Below, piece by piece: positions 45,506-54,661 of a stretch of DNA of 64,000 nt. Positions within the stretch are counted from its first letter, which is position 1. The number at the start of each line of letters is the position of its first letter. Position numbers and translations under genes: made by a program. The DNA comes from Eutrophocola sp965661105 (lineage in GTDB: Bacteria; Pseudomonadota; Gammaproteobacteria; Pseudomonadales; Pseudohongiellaceae), in contig CBFICR010000010.1 of NCBI GenBank assembly GCA_965661105.1, positions 1 through 64,000 of the forward strand, read 5' to 3'. The notes under the pieces were generated by a model. The model was not told the origin of the DNA. It saw only the letters and a list, made by a program, of their open reading frames with translations, and did no database searches.

Positions 45506-45554
45506 TGGGCGGTGAAGGGAAGGCGTCATGGTGTGGAGCCTGTTTGGGTTGAGA

Positions 45555-45695
45555 GCGCAGCGCCATCCGACATCAAGTGTCACCATGAGTAGTTCCGTAA
45601 AAACCTTCAGGTCAAAACCCCGTAATATTGAGAGAGTTGTACCAACATTATGTTTTAGAGGGTAAACAGGTCGGATAAGCGCAGCGCCATCCGAC
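45555..45695. repeat. Two copies of a REP-like palindrome
   Basis: GCGCAGCGCCATCCGAC occurs at 45555-45571 and 45679-45695. The second copy is preceded by GTCGGATAA, making an imperfect 26-bp palindrome (45670-45695) with arms GTCGGAT and ATCCGAC, as in REP elements. The first copy has lost its left arm. Confidence 0.6.
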
Positions 45696-45731
45696 GAATT
45701 ACTGGAAATCCAGTCGTGTAAAGTTGGCTGT

Positions 45732-45760
45732 AAAAAAAAAGGCCCCTGGGGGCAGGGGCC
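45732..45760 (-). terminator. Strong intrinsic terminator of the predicted sRNA
   Basis: Perfect 8-bp GC-rich stem (45741-45748 with 45753-45760), 4-nt loop, followed on the minus strand by nine T. On the plus strand the stem is followed by A, so it works leftward only. Confidence 0.85.
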
Positions 45761-45846
45761 TAAAAAATAAGAGACTTAGGGGGGTCTCATTAAGGGAAAT
45801 AAAGATGTCACTATCATTAAAGGGGGGAAATGATATTTACCATCAC
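45732..45846 (-). ncRNA. Predicted sigma-54-dependent small RNA, about 115 nt
   Basis: Between a sigma-54 promoter (45856-45872) and a strong terminator there is no ORF but ordered structure. In transcript order: hairpin 1 TATCATT/AATGATA (45835-45829 with 45818-45812) with a 10-nt loop containing six C; a U-rich linker; hairpin 2 GAGAC/GTCTC (45788-45784 with 45775-45771), loop CCCCCTAA; terminator stem GGCCCCTG/CAGGGGCC (45760-45741), loop CCCC, then nine T. All three loops are C-rich, the pattern of sRNAs that pair with G-rich or Shine-Dalgarno sequences. No gene on this strand explains the terminator. Confidence 0.6.
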
Positions 45847-45855
45847 AATAGGTAA

Positions 45856-45872
45856 TGCAGTTAGCGTGCCAA
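45856..45872 (-). promoter_or_regulatory. Sigma-54 promoter of the predicted sRNA
   Basis: The minus strand reads TTGGCACGCTAACTGCA: perfect -24 TTGGCACG and -12 CTGCA, with GG and GC exactly 10 bp apart. Predicted start near 45845. Confidence 0.75.
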
Positions 45873-45956
45873 CTTTTCAAAAATCCCTGAAGCCCAGTAA
45901 ATATGGGACTTTTTAATATTCACCAGGATGATGGGGAGTGAATGAGCCATGGATTC

Positions 45957-46012
45957 GCACCAATTTGAAGCAGTAAATGGTGCGCCGCACAACAGGCGCA
46001 CCAGATTGGCGA
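45957..46012. promoter_or_regulatory. Two NtrC-like sites upstream of the sRNA promoter
   Basis: GCACC-AATTT-GAAGC (45957-45971) and GCACC-AGATT-GGCGA (45998-46012) fit GCACC-N5-GGTGC with one strong half each. Centres are 41 bp apart, about four turns, at roughly -119 and -160 from the predicted sRNA start. A 9-bp palindrome TGGTGCGCC/GGCGCACCA (45978-46003) overlaps the distal site. The remaining sequence to purL holds only A/T-rich probable purL promoter DNA. Confidence 0.5.
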
Positions 46013-46169
46013 GAGAGGCTTTTGTAAAAATTATTTTTCCTGGTGCTTTATCGTCACTTATCTATTCCAGAAGTATTTTTGTCATCGGATTGTTATATAA
46101 ATGAAGTTTCATCTTTAGTAATATGTCGGCTTCGTTTTTTATCCATTCGTCAGGGAATTTCAGTAAGCA

Positions 46170-49100
46170 ATGCTAACCTTGCGTGGCGCACCAGCCCTTT
46201 CTGCATTTTCCAGACAGAAGTTGCTCCAGACCATCCAGTCATCCCTTCCTGCGGTAAAGGCAATTCATTCCTGCTACTACCATTTTGTGGATCTTGATGC
46301 GGATCTTGACCCTGCAGAACAAAGTTTACTTGATCGGCTGCTGACTTATGGGCCGCGCCTGGAACAGGAGGCAGTCCCGCCGGCAAGTCCAAACCTGTTA
46401 TTTTTTCTGGTGACACCCAGACCGGGAACAATCTCACCCTGGTCAAGTAAAGCCACCGATATTGCACTCAACTGCGGCCTGACAAAACTCAGGCGGATTG
46501 AGCGTGGCATTGCCTTTTATATTGAGACTGATGGTGAAGTCGACACCGGGTTATTACAGTCCTGCCTGTATGACAGAATGACACAGGCAATACTGGGCTC
46601 AGTGGAAGAAGCTTCTTCATTGTTCGATCATTCCACCCCAAAGCCGTTGGCCGAAGTGGATGTCCTTGGTGGCGGCAAGCAAGCGCTGGCAGGAGCCAAC
46701 AGCGATATGGGGCTGGCACTGGCTGATGATGAAATAGACTACCTGGTTGAAAGTTTCACAGAGCTGGGCAGAAATCCCAATGACATCGAACTGATGATGT
46801 TTGCCCAGGCCAATTCCGAACACTGTCGCCACAAGATTTTTAATGCTTCCTGGACCCTGGATGGCAAAGAGCAGGAGCATTCCCTGTTCGCCATGATCAG
46901 AAATACCCATGAAAATAATTCCAGGGGTATTCTTTCGGCCTATAAGGATAATGCTGCGGTATTTGAAGGCTTTGCCGCTGGCAGGTTTTTTCCCGATCCT
47001 CTAGACAGACAATTTAGTTTTCATGAAGAAGATATTCATGTCCTGATTAAAGTGGAAACCCATAATCATCCCACCGCCATTGCTCCCTACCCCGGGGCAT
47101 CCACCGGATCCGGTGGTGAAATCCGGGATGAAGGGGCAACCGGAATTGGCGGCAAACCGAAGGCAGGTCTGAGCGGTTTTTCAGTGTCCAATTTAAAAAT
47201 TCCGGGTTTTGTACAGCCCTGGGAAACGGATTATGGCAAACCTGGCCACATTGTTTCAGCGCTGGATATCATGCTGGAGGGTCCTATTGGCGGGGCTGCT
47301 TTTAATAATGAATTTGGCCGGCCAAACCTTTGCGGTTATTTCCGCACCTATGAAGAAAAGGCACCCGATGGCGTGCGCGGCTACCATAAGCCCATCATGA
47401 TTGCCGGTGGTCTGGGTAATATTCGTGGTAGCCATGTGCAGAAAAAAGAAATTCCGGTCGGTGCGAGACTTATAGTATTGGGTGGTCCTGCCATGTTGAT
47501 TGGCCTGGGTGGTGGTGCGGCGTCTTCCATGGCCTCGGGAGCAAGTAGCGAGCACCTTGATTTTGCTTCAGTGCAGCGCGACAACGCGGAAATGGAAAGG
47601 CGTTGTCAGGAAGTCATTGATCGCTGCTGGGCGATGGGCGATGAAAACCCTATCAGCTTCATTCATGACGTGGGTGCGGGTGGTTTATCAAATGCCTTGC
47701 CTGAACTGGTCAAGGATGGTGACCGTGGAGGCAAATTCCGCCTCAGGGATATTCCCAATGCAGAACCCGGACTGTCGCCTCTTGAGATATGGTGTAACGA
47801 AGCACAGGAACGTTATGTGCTGGCAGTAGCGCCAGACAAAATGGCCTTGTTTGAATCCTTTTGTACTCGGGAACGCTGTCCTTTTGCTGTCGTTGGTGAA
47901 GCCACCCAGGCGCATCACCTGACCCTTGAGGACTCCCATTTCAACAACAAGCCCATTGATTTACCGATGTCAGTGCTGTTTGGTAAACCACCAAGAATGC
48001 ATCGGGATGTGATTAGCATCAAACCGGCACATGCCGCTTTTGAACTAAGCTCGATAGACATTAATGAAGCCGCTGAACGTATTCTTCAATTACCGGCAGT
48101 CGCCAGCAAGAGCTTCCTGATCACTATCGGAGACCGTTGTATTACCGGGATGGTGGCAAGGGAACAAATGGTAGGGCCGTGGCAAGTCCCGGTTGCCGAT
48201 GCCGCGGTAACCACGATGTCCTATGACAGTCACTTCGGTGAAGCCATGGCCATGGGGGAGAGAACACCACTGGCTCTTATTGATGCACCAGCCTCGGGCA
48301 GAATGGCTGTGGCAGAAGCTATTACCAATATTGCCTGTGCAAGAATCAGGCGGATCAGTGATATTCGCCTGTCTGCAAACTGGATGGCGCCTGCAGGTTA
48401 TCCGGGCGAAGATGCCAATCTTTATGAAACGGTTAAAGCCGTCGGCATGGAATTGTGTCCGGAATTGGGGATTACCATTCCGGTAGGCAAGGACTCCATG
48501 TCCATGCGCACAGTCTGGCAACAACAAGGCGCTAACGGGATCGAGGAGAAAAGTGTCACTGCGCCTTTATCCCTGATTATTTCAGCGTTCGCACCGGTAC
48601 TGGATGTTCGCAAGACTCTCACACCGCAATTGCGACTGGATAAGGGCGATTCGCGGCTTTTCCTGCTGGATCTCGGTCTTGGAACCAACCGGATGGGCGC
48701 TTCGGCACTGGCCCAGGTATACAAACATATTGGTACTGAGGCTCCTGATGTCCACAGTGCCAGCGATCTGAAAGCATTCTTTGCCCTGATTCAGGATTGT
48801 CTGCAGGAAGATTTATTACTGGCCTATCATGACCGCTCTGACGGTGGTCTTTTTGTCACTCTGCTGGAAATGGCTTTTGCCGGGCATTGTGGCCTCGACA
48901 TAAGCCTTGATGATGCTGGCAGTCAGGGACATGCGATGGATACCCTGTTTAACGAGGAACTGGGTGCTGTGGTTCAGGTGAGTGAAGCCAACCTGGCACG
49001 TTTCAGGGAACTGGCAGATGAAGCCGGGTTACTGGATATTCTCTGTGATCTGGGAGCTCCTCATCAGGATGAAACTATCAGGTTTTCACTGGCTGGCAAG

Positions 49101-50075
49101 ACAGTACTTGACAACACGCGCACCCATTTTCAGCGTCTGTGGTCGGAGACCAGTTACCGGCTTCAGTCCATTCGTGATAATTCCGAGTGCGCAGAGGAAG
49201 AATTTGAAGGCATCCTTGATGTTGATAACCCTGGCCTGCAATCCAAACTGACATTCAATCCTGAAGAAGATGTAAGTCATCCCTATATTGTGCTGGGCGA
49301 ACGTCCACGTATCGCCATTCTGCGTGAGCAGGGAGTTAATTCACAGATGGAAATGGCGGCAGCGTTTAACCGCGCTGGTTTCGACTGTTACGATGTTCAC
49401 ATGAGTGACATTATCGGTGGCGACGTCACACTGGATAACTTCAATGCGCTGGTAGCCTGTGGCGGCTTTTCCTATGGTGATGTGCTTGGCGCCGGAGAAG
49501 GCTGGGCAAAATCAATTCTTTTTAACAAAGCGGCGCGCAATCAGTTTGAAAACTTCTTTGCCAGACCATCGACACTTGCTCTTGGTATATGTAATGGCTG
49601 TCAGATGTTGTCCAATCTTCATGAGTTAATACCGGGGTCACACCATTGGCCACGTTTTGTGCGTAACCGGTCTGAGCAGTTTGAGGGTCGAACGGTACTG
49701 GTGAAGGTGGCAAATTCGCCTTCCGCATTTCTCACTGACATGACGGCGTCGGTCTTTCCCATTGCCTGTGCTCATGGTGAGGGACGGGCTGAGTTTGGCT
49801 CTACCGAACAGAAACAAGCAGCCTTGCAGAGCGGCAATATTGCCTTACAGTTTGTCGATAATTATGAAAATGTCACTGCAACCTATCCTGCCAACCCCAA
49901 TGGTTCACCGGAAGGGATTACCGGCATGTGCAATACTGATGGTCGAGTCACCATTATGATGCCGCACCCGGAAAGAATATTCCGTGCTGTCACCAACTCC
50001 TGGCGACCGGACGCATGGGGCGAAGACAGTCCAACCATGAGAATGTTCAGAAATGCCAGGGTCTGGCTGAACTGA
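46170..50075 (+). CDS. purL: Phosphoribosylformylglycinamidine synthase PurL (large type)
   Basis: Converts FGAR to FGAM in purine synthesis. 1301 residues, full length for the gammaproteobacterial single-chain enzyme. Linker and synthetase domains contain FAQANSEHCRHKIFNA, VETHNHPTAIAPYPGASTGSGGEIRDEGATG and GGPAMLIGLGGGAASS; the C-terminal GATase domain has ACGGFSYGDVLGAGEGWA, the nucleophile GICNGCQM and MMPHPERIFR. Start fits MLTLRGAPALSAFSRQKL. Monocistronic by position. Confidence 0.98.
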   Translation: MLTLRGAPALSAFSRQKLLQTIQSSLPAVKAIHSCYYHFVDLDADLDPAEQSLLDRLLTYGPRLEQEAVPPASPNLLFFLVTPRPGTISPWSSKATDIALNCGLTKLRRIERGIAFYIETDGEVDTGLLQSCLYDRMTQAILGSVEEASSLFDHSTPKPLAEVDVLGGGKQALAGANSDMGLALADDEIDYLVESFTELGRNPNDIELMMFAQANSEHCRHKIFNASWTLDGKEQEHSLFAMIRNTHENNSRGILSAYKDNAAVFEGFAAGRFFPDPLDRQFSFHEEDIHVLIKVETHNHPTAIAPYPGASTGSGGEIRDEGATGIGGKPKAGLSGFSVSNLKIPGFVQPWETDYGKPGHIVSALDIMLEGPIGGAAFNNEFGRPNLCGYFRTYEEKAPDGVRGYHKPIMIAGGLGNIRGSHVQKKEIPVGARLIVLGGPAMLIGLGGGAASSMASGASSEHLDFASVQRDNAEMERRCQEVIDRCWAMGDENPISFIHDVGAGGLSNALPELVKDGDRGGKFRLRDIPNAEPGLSPLEIWCNEAQERYVLAVAPDKMALFESFCTRERCPFAVVGEATQAHHLTLEDSHFNNKPIDLPMSVLFGKPPRMHRDVISIKPAHAAFELSSIDINEAAERILQLPAVASKSFLITIGDRCITGMVAREQMVGPWQVPVADAAVTTMSYDSHFGEAMAMGERTPLALIDAPASGRMAVAEAITNIACARIRRISDIRLSANWMAPAGYPGEDANLYETVKAVGMELCPELGITIPVGKDSMSMRTVWQQQGANGIEEKSVTAPLSLIISAFAPVLDVRKTLTPQLRLDKGDSRLFLLDLGLGTNRMGASALAQVYKHIGTEAPDVHSASDLKAFFALIQDCLQEDLLLAYHDRSDGGLFVTLLEMAFAGHCGLDISLDDAGSQGHAMDTLFNEELGAVVQVSEANLARFRELADEAGLLDILCDLGAPHQDETIRFSLAGKTVLDNTRTHFQRLWSETSYRLQSIRDNSECAEEEFEGILDVDNPGLQSKLTFNPEEDVSHPYIVLGERPRIAILREQGVNSQMEMAAAFNRAGFDCYDVHMSDIIGGDVTLDNFNALVACGGFSYGDVLGAGEGWAKSILFNKAARNQFENFFARPSTLALGICNGCQMLSNLHELIPGSHHWPRFVRNRSEQFEGRTVLVKVANSPSAFLTDMTASVFPIACAHGEGRAEFGSTEQKQAALQSGNIALQFVDNYENVTATYPANPNGSPEGITGMCNTDGRVTIMMPHPERIFRAVTNSWRPDAWGEDSPTMRMFRNARVWLN

Positions 50076-50109
50076 GAGTTTTTTTCTTTGTTTTTATTTC
50101 GTCAATCCT

Positions 50110-50625
50110 TTAATGCTTCAAGGATTTCTGGGTTTCAGTAATTTTCTGAATTACATAGGGGTGATATTCAATAGCTTCCTGCAAGCCATTGATAATGTGT
50201 TTGCGAAACCCTTCCTGCATTTCTTTTTTACCCTCAATGCTGTCCGGGGCAAACCAGAGTTGTGTCATCAGATTGACGTAATAGCCAAGGCTCTGCAGGA
50301 TTGAATACTGGTTTTCAATTATATCCGCCAGTTCAAAACCAATGATATCCGGCAGGTCGCCACCGGTGGTTGCAGTTTTCCAGGCGATGGTACTGATGTA
50401 AAAGCTTTTTCCGTAATCGGTTTCTTCATAAGCCGGCTTGGCTTTTTCCAGGGCCAGGAAATTGTCTTCCAGTTCGCCGAAGATATTGTATAGAATTATT
50501 TCTGCGCGTTTTTTCTTGTTACTCAGCTCGCGTCGACTATCGATATAAAGCGCACCCACACCACCAACCACGACACCGATCAGGGTCGCAATCATTTCCG
50601 GCAAGGCCTGGTATAACAAATCCAT
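50110..50625 (-). CDS. Membrane-anchored protein of unknown function
   Basis: 171 residues with one N-terminal helix (about 8-28, MIATLIGVVVGGVGALYI) and a charged, helical cytoplasmic remainder (KKKRAEIILYNIFGELEDNFLALEKAKP). No known domain recognised. AGGAAAA lies 5 bp before the ATG. 38 bp downstream of the CxxCH lipoprotein gene on the same strand, so possibly co-transcribed with it. Confidence 0.65.
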   Translation of the reverse strand: MDLLYQALPEMIATLIGVVVGGVGALYIDSRRELSNKKKRAEIILYNIFGELEDNFLALEKAKPAYEETDYGKSFYISTIAWKTATTGGDLPDIIGFELADIIENQYSILQSLGYYVNLMTQLWFAPDSIEGKKEMQEGFRKHIINGLQEAIEYHPYVIQKITETQKSLKH

Positions 50626-50663
50626 CAGTGTTTTCCTGATTTGGCTTTAACTACAGGGAGGAG

Positions 50664-51257
50664 TTATATCCCTGCGCGATACCAGTAAACCGAATGACAT
50701 GCTTCGCAGGCCTCGTCAAGAGCTGCGCCATATTCACTTAGCAGATCAGCATCACGGCTATCTATAGCATTCAGCATTTCAAAGGCAGCATCCTGTAAGC
50801 CACGTGAGAATTGCACCCAGGATTGCCGGTCTGCAGCCAGTTTTTCCTCAACTTCTTCCGGCGTAAACTCATACTCCGGAAATTCACCAACAGCACCGGG
50901 GCGAGCGACGCGGCGTCCAGGCACCATCAGGGCATTGGCGCCTTCAATGATCGACACGGCACTGATGCGCAAGGTATTCCAGTCTTCTTCCGATTCCGGT
51001 GCATATTCGGTAATACCATCGCTGTCTGCGACCACGCGTACCGCATTCCAGAGCGTATCAGCGTGGGGATCAACCAGTGAGCTCATGATTTCTCTGAGGG
51101 TAATTTCATTGTTATAAGGAGGGGGTGAAGATTCTGCGGTCATAGTGTTGACCGGGGCCGAACTCTGCCCGGGGGGAGAAGACTCTGAGCAGGAAACAAG
51201 ACAGAAAGACACTGCGGAAATGAAAACGGCGCTTAACTTTAAAAAAATCTTTTGCAT
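50664..51257 (-). CDS. Lipoprotein with C-terminal c-type heme motif
   Basis: 197 residues from ATG 51257 (MQKIFLKLSAVFISAVSF), AGGG upstream; the longer frame lacks a signal. Lipobox LVSC with Cys 23. The single heme motif CEACH is at 184-188, near the C-terminus, followed by SVYWYRAGI: the arrangement of class II cytochromes c (cytochrome c' / c-556), where four helices precede a terminal CxxCH. Electron or ligand partner unknown. Divergent from regB. Confidence 0.75.
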   Translation of the reverse strand: MQKIFLKLSAVFISAVSFCLVSCSESSPPGQSSAPVNTMTAESSPPPYNNEITLREIMSSLVDPHADTLWNAVRVVADSDGITEYAPESEEDWNTLRISAVSIIEGANALMVPGRRVARPGAVGEFPEYEFTPEEVEEKLAADRQSWVQFSRGLQDAAFEMLNAIDSRDADLLSEYGAALDEACEACHSVYWYRAGI

Positions 51258-51548
51258 GGGGATACCCTGAAATAAACACTGGTCATACCTGCCTTTATAC
51301 CAGATTTTCCTCAATATTTTCTCTACTTTAATGCTTCAGGACTGCTTCAGAAATGCTTAAGGCAAAACTGCCATCAATTGTCATTGGTGGAAACGGCAGC
51401 GACATGCTATTACCTGTTGTGATCAGGTGAGTTTCATCCCGGAACCCTGGCCGATCGCAACGCCGGGACGGTGTTTATACTTTTATTGGTGCCAGTGCCA
51501 GATTTTGAGAGAATAGCCTTCCTCTCCATTGTTTTGTAGGTCCCGGGT

Positions 51549-52868
51549 TTGGCAGATACACGTTTTTTCCCACTGGCAGCGGCGCAGCTCAACCTGCAGC
51601 GCCTGCTATTAATAAGACTTATAGTCTTTCTGTGTCAGCTCATGGCTTTGGCTGCTGCCTGGTTACTTGACTACAGCCTTGAGTACGCGCCGATCATAAC
51701 AGTGATGGGTTTTATTCTGATCATTAATGCATGGGTCGTTTTCAGGCTGCTGCATCAATCCATGGTCAGTGATCAGGAATTCCTGCTGCATCTGCTTTTC
51801 GATGTGCTTAGTTTGTCAGTCCTGCTTTATTTCGGGGGCGGGGCGAGTAATCCCTTTGTGTCGTTTTTTCTTGTCCCGATTACAATTTCTGCAGCCATTC
51901 TTCCCTGGACCTACACCTGGGCCGTGGCAGGGATTTCACTGGCTTGTTATACTTTTTTGCTTTTTTTCTATCGTCCCTTGTCAATACTTATGCCCGCTGA
52001 TATGGATATGAGCAGTATGGGGGGCGTACCCAATCTGCATATCATTGGCATGTGGTGTAATTTCATTGTCAGTGCGGCCCTGATTACCTATTTTGTCGTA
52101 AAAATGGCGGCGGAAATAAGATCCCAGGACATAAAACTGAATGATTATCGTGAAGATAATATGCGCAATGAACAGATTCTGGCTGTAGCAACGCAGGCAG
52201 CGGGAACGGCGCATGAACTGGGTACACCGTTGAATACCATGACTCTTCTGGTGAGAGAAATGGCTGACGACTATCAGCAAAACCCAGCCCTTTTAAAAGA
52301 TATCGCTACCCTGGAAATGCAGCTTGTCAGCTGCAAAAAATCCTTGCAGGAAATGGTAAAAAAAGCCGACCTTAGAAATGCCGGGATGGTAAGACAATCT
52401 GCGATCCCGGAATTTATAGAGCAGATACTTGAACAGTGGAGTCTGTTACGACCTGAAGTCAGTTTGCATCGGGAAATTATTGCCATGGGTGAGTCTCCAC
52501 TGATCAATGTAGATTCAACCCTGCAACAGGCCATTGTAAATATTCTTAACAATGCCGCTGATGCCAGTCCTGACGGTATAGACATGACAGTGGACTGGAA
52601 TGCTGAAAGCTGGATCTTAACGGTGCGTGACTATGGCGAAGGAGTAAATGAGGAAGTGCTGGCTTATCTTGGCTCGGAAATAGTCAGCAATAAAGAAAAG
52701 GGGATGGGCGTAGGCATGATTCTGAGCCAGGCAAGTATTGAACGTATGGGAGGAAAAGTCAGTATTTCGTCTCACCCTGAACGAGGCACACTGACGCATA
52801 TTCGTCTGCCAGTTTTACATGATAATGTTCATGCAACGGGGCAACCAGAGGATTTAACCGGATCGTGA
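51549..52868 (+). CDS. regB: RegB/PrrB-type redox sensor histidine kinase
   Basis: Membrane kinase that senses quinone redox state. 439 residues from TTG 51549: six hydrophobic segments in the first 190 residues, with the quinone-site heptapeptide GGASNPF at 97-103; H-box AHELGTPLNT with H222; C262 in QLVSCKKSL exactly 40 residues later, as for H225/C265 of Rhodobacter RegB; ATPase boxes with NNAADASPDG, DYGEGVNEE and GMGVGM. Overlaps regA by 4 bp (GTGA). Confidence 0.92.
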   Translation: MADTRFFPLAAAQLNLQRLLLIRLIVFLCQLMALAAAWLLDYSLEYAPIITVMGFILIINAWVVFRLLHQSMVSDQEFLLHLLFDVLSLSVLLYFGGGASNPFVSFFLVPITISAAILPWTYTWAVAGISLACYTFLLFFYRPLSILMPADMDMSSMGGVPNLHIIGMWCNFIVSAALITYFVVKMAAEIRSQDIKLNDYREDNMRNEQILAVATQAAGTAHELGTPLNTMTLLVREMADDYQQNPALLKDIATLEMQLVSCKKSLQEMVKKADLRNAGMVRQSAIPEFIEQILEQWSLLRPEVSLHREIIAMGESPLINVDSTLQQAIVNILNNAADASPDGIDMTVDWNAESWILTVRDYGEGVNEEVLAYLGSEIVSNKEKGMGVGMILSQASIERMGGKVSISSHPERGTLTHIRLPVLHDNVHATGQPEDLTGS

Positions 52869-53395
52869 CTGAGCAGACTTTTCTAATTGTGGATGATGAC
52901 CAGGTATTTCTTGATACCCTGGGACGAGCATTGGAAAAAAAACACTATCGGGTGTTGAAGGCTACTTCTCCGGAAAAAGCATTAGCCCAGTCACGGCATT
53001 ATATTCCTGATTTTGCAGTTATTGATCTGAAGATGGGCAGGGAGTCCGGACTTGACTGCCTGCAGCCACTTAAAAAAGTTAACCCTGATATCCGCATGCT
53101 TATCCTGACTGGATATTCCAGTATTGCCACGGCGGTCAATGCGATCAAGCAGGGGGCGGTGCACTATGCCTGCAAGCCATTGGGCATAGATGAAATCCTC
53201 GCCATTCTGGTAGCAGGTGATATTCCACAAGCCGTACCCGAAGAAGATCCGCCGTCAGTAGATCGTCTGGAATGGGAGCATATCCAGCGTGTACTGGATG
53301 CGAATAAAGGCAATATTTCGGCTACCGCCAGAAGTCTGGGTATGCATCGAAGAACATTACAACGAAAGTTATTGAAGCGTCCGGTTCGACGATAA
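52865..53395 (+). CDS. regA: RegA/PrrA-type response regulator
   Basis: 176 residues: receiver domain with phospho-acceptor D54 (FAVIDLKMGRESGL) and switch residues LTGYSSIATAV, then the small Fis-type HTH (about 140-174, GNISATARSLGMHRRTLQRKL) characteristic of RegA. GTG start overlapping the regB stop. RegA homologues control respiratory, electron-transfer and carbon/nitrogen assimilation genes; direct targets here are unknown. Confidence 0.93.
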   Translation: MTEQTFLIVDDDQVFLDTLGRALEKKHYRVLKATSPEKALAQSRHYIPDFAVIDLKMGRESGLDCLQPLKKVNPDIRMLILTGYSSIATAVNAIKQGAVHYACKPLGIDEILAILVAGDIPQAVPEEDPPSVDRLEWEHIQRVLDANKGNISATARSLGMHRRTLQRKLLKRPVRR

Positions 53396-53432
53396 CCGGT
53401 TTTAAAGTCATGTATTCACAAAAGCCCTGGGT

Positions 53433-54659
53433 TTATTCGAAACGCAGGGCTTCTATAGGATCCAGATTTGCGGCTTTGGCTGCCGGCATAATGCCAAACA
53501 CAATTCCTACAAATGCAGAAAAGCCAAATGCCAATAGTACGGCCCACAAAGGCACGTAGGCTTCGGGGAGGTTAATAGCTGCAGCAACAGCAAGGCCAAT
53601 TCCATAACCGAATAACAAACCAATGAGTCCGCCAATCATGCAAAGCACCAGCGATTCAAACAGAAACTGCAGTAAAATCTGATGGCGTTTCGCACCAATG
53701 GCTTTGCAGATGCCGATCTCCCGGGTACGTTCTGTGACGGAAACCAGCATAATATTCATGATGCCAATGCCTCCTACCAGCAGCGAGATGCTGACAATAC
53801 CGCCCATAACCAGCGTCACAGAACCGAGGATGGACGTTACTGTAGAGGCAAGTTGTTCCGAAGTCTGAACCTGGAAATCGTCATCATCCTCGGCGCCCAG
53901 ATCATGGGCATCCCTGAGCAATGCAGTTATACGATCCCTGATACTTTCAATCTGGCCTATGTCACGCAGGGATAACTGGATAAAAATATCCGGTTCCACC
54001 TGGTTGCCACTAAGCGTGCGCATGGTATTGAAAGGAACTACCATGTAATTATCCTGACTCTGACCAAGGATTTGTCCGCGGGGTTCTGCAAGGCCGACAA
54101 TACGTACCCATTCATCACCGATCTTGACGAACTCTCCAACCGGGTCATCAGGCAGGGACAAATTGTTTCTGAGCTCTTCACCAATGACAGCTACACGGCG
54201 CCGGGTACTGTTGTCACTGTCGGATAGAAATCGACCATCCTGCATGAATATTCCAAAAACATTCTGGTAGGCATAGGTCGTCCCGGACAATTGGGTTGTC
54301 GTTAGTTGTGAGCCATATTGAATCTGGTTATTGGCACCATTGGAAAAAATGATCGGAGTTATTGAGGTAATGCCATCTATTCTGGCCTTTATCAGATCAA
54401 GATCATCTACGGTAATTCGTGCACGGCGTCCCTGCAGGGCATCTGCCCGTGGGGTGTATGACTGTATCGTCAGGCTATTGGTGCCCAGACCTTCAAACTG
54501 CTGATTAACAAAATAACTTAATCCCTGAATGATAGAGACCATGCCTATTACTGCAGCAACGCCAATAACAATTCCCAGCGTGGTCAGGAAGCTGCGAAAG
54601 CCATGAGCCCGGATAGATGCAAAAGCAGAGCTGAGACTTTCAACAAATATAAACCACAT
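53433..54659 (-). CDS. MacB-like ABC transporter permease
   Basis: About 408 residues from ATG 54659 (MWFIFVESLSSAFASIRAHGFRS). MacB/FtsX topology: one N-terminal helix (TLGIVIGVAAVIGMVS), a large periplasmic domain (about 60-275), then three C-terminal helices with IGIMNIMLVSVTERTREIG. Starts immediately after the ABC ATPase stop. Together with the upstream ATPase and adaptor it forms a MacAB-type tripartite exporter lacking a local TolC. Confidence 0.88.
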   Translation of the reverse strand: MWFIFVESLSSAFASIRAHGFRSFLTTLGIVIGVAAVIGMVSIIQGLSYFVNQQFEGLGTNSLTIQSYTPRADALQGRRARITVDDLDLIKARIDGITSITPIIFSNGANNQIQYGSQLTTTQLSGTTYAYQNVFGIFMQDGRFLSDSDNSTRRRVAVIGEELRNNLSLPDDPVGEFVKIGDEWVRIVGLAEPRGQILGQSQDNYMVVPFNTMRTLSGNQVEPDIFIQLSLRDIGQIESIRDRITALLRDAHDLGAEDDDDFQVQTSEQLASTVTSILGSVTLVMGGIVSISLLVGGIGIMNIMLVSVTERTREIGICKAIGAKRHQILLQFLFESLVLCMIGGLIGLLFGYGIGLAVAAAINLPEAYVPLWAVLLAFGFSAFVGIVFGIMPAAKAANLDPIEALRFE

Positions 54660-54661
54660 GC

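Noticed and set aside
45460..46170. Short plus-strand ORF starting near 46043 as a gene upstream of purL
   Set aside because: It overlaps the purL start in another frame, reads through promoter DNA and has no ribosome site or family features.
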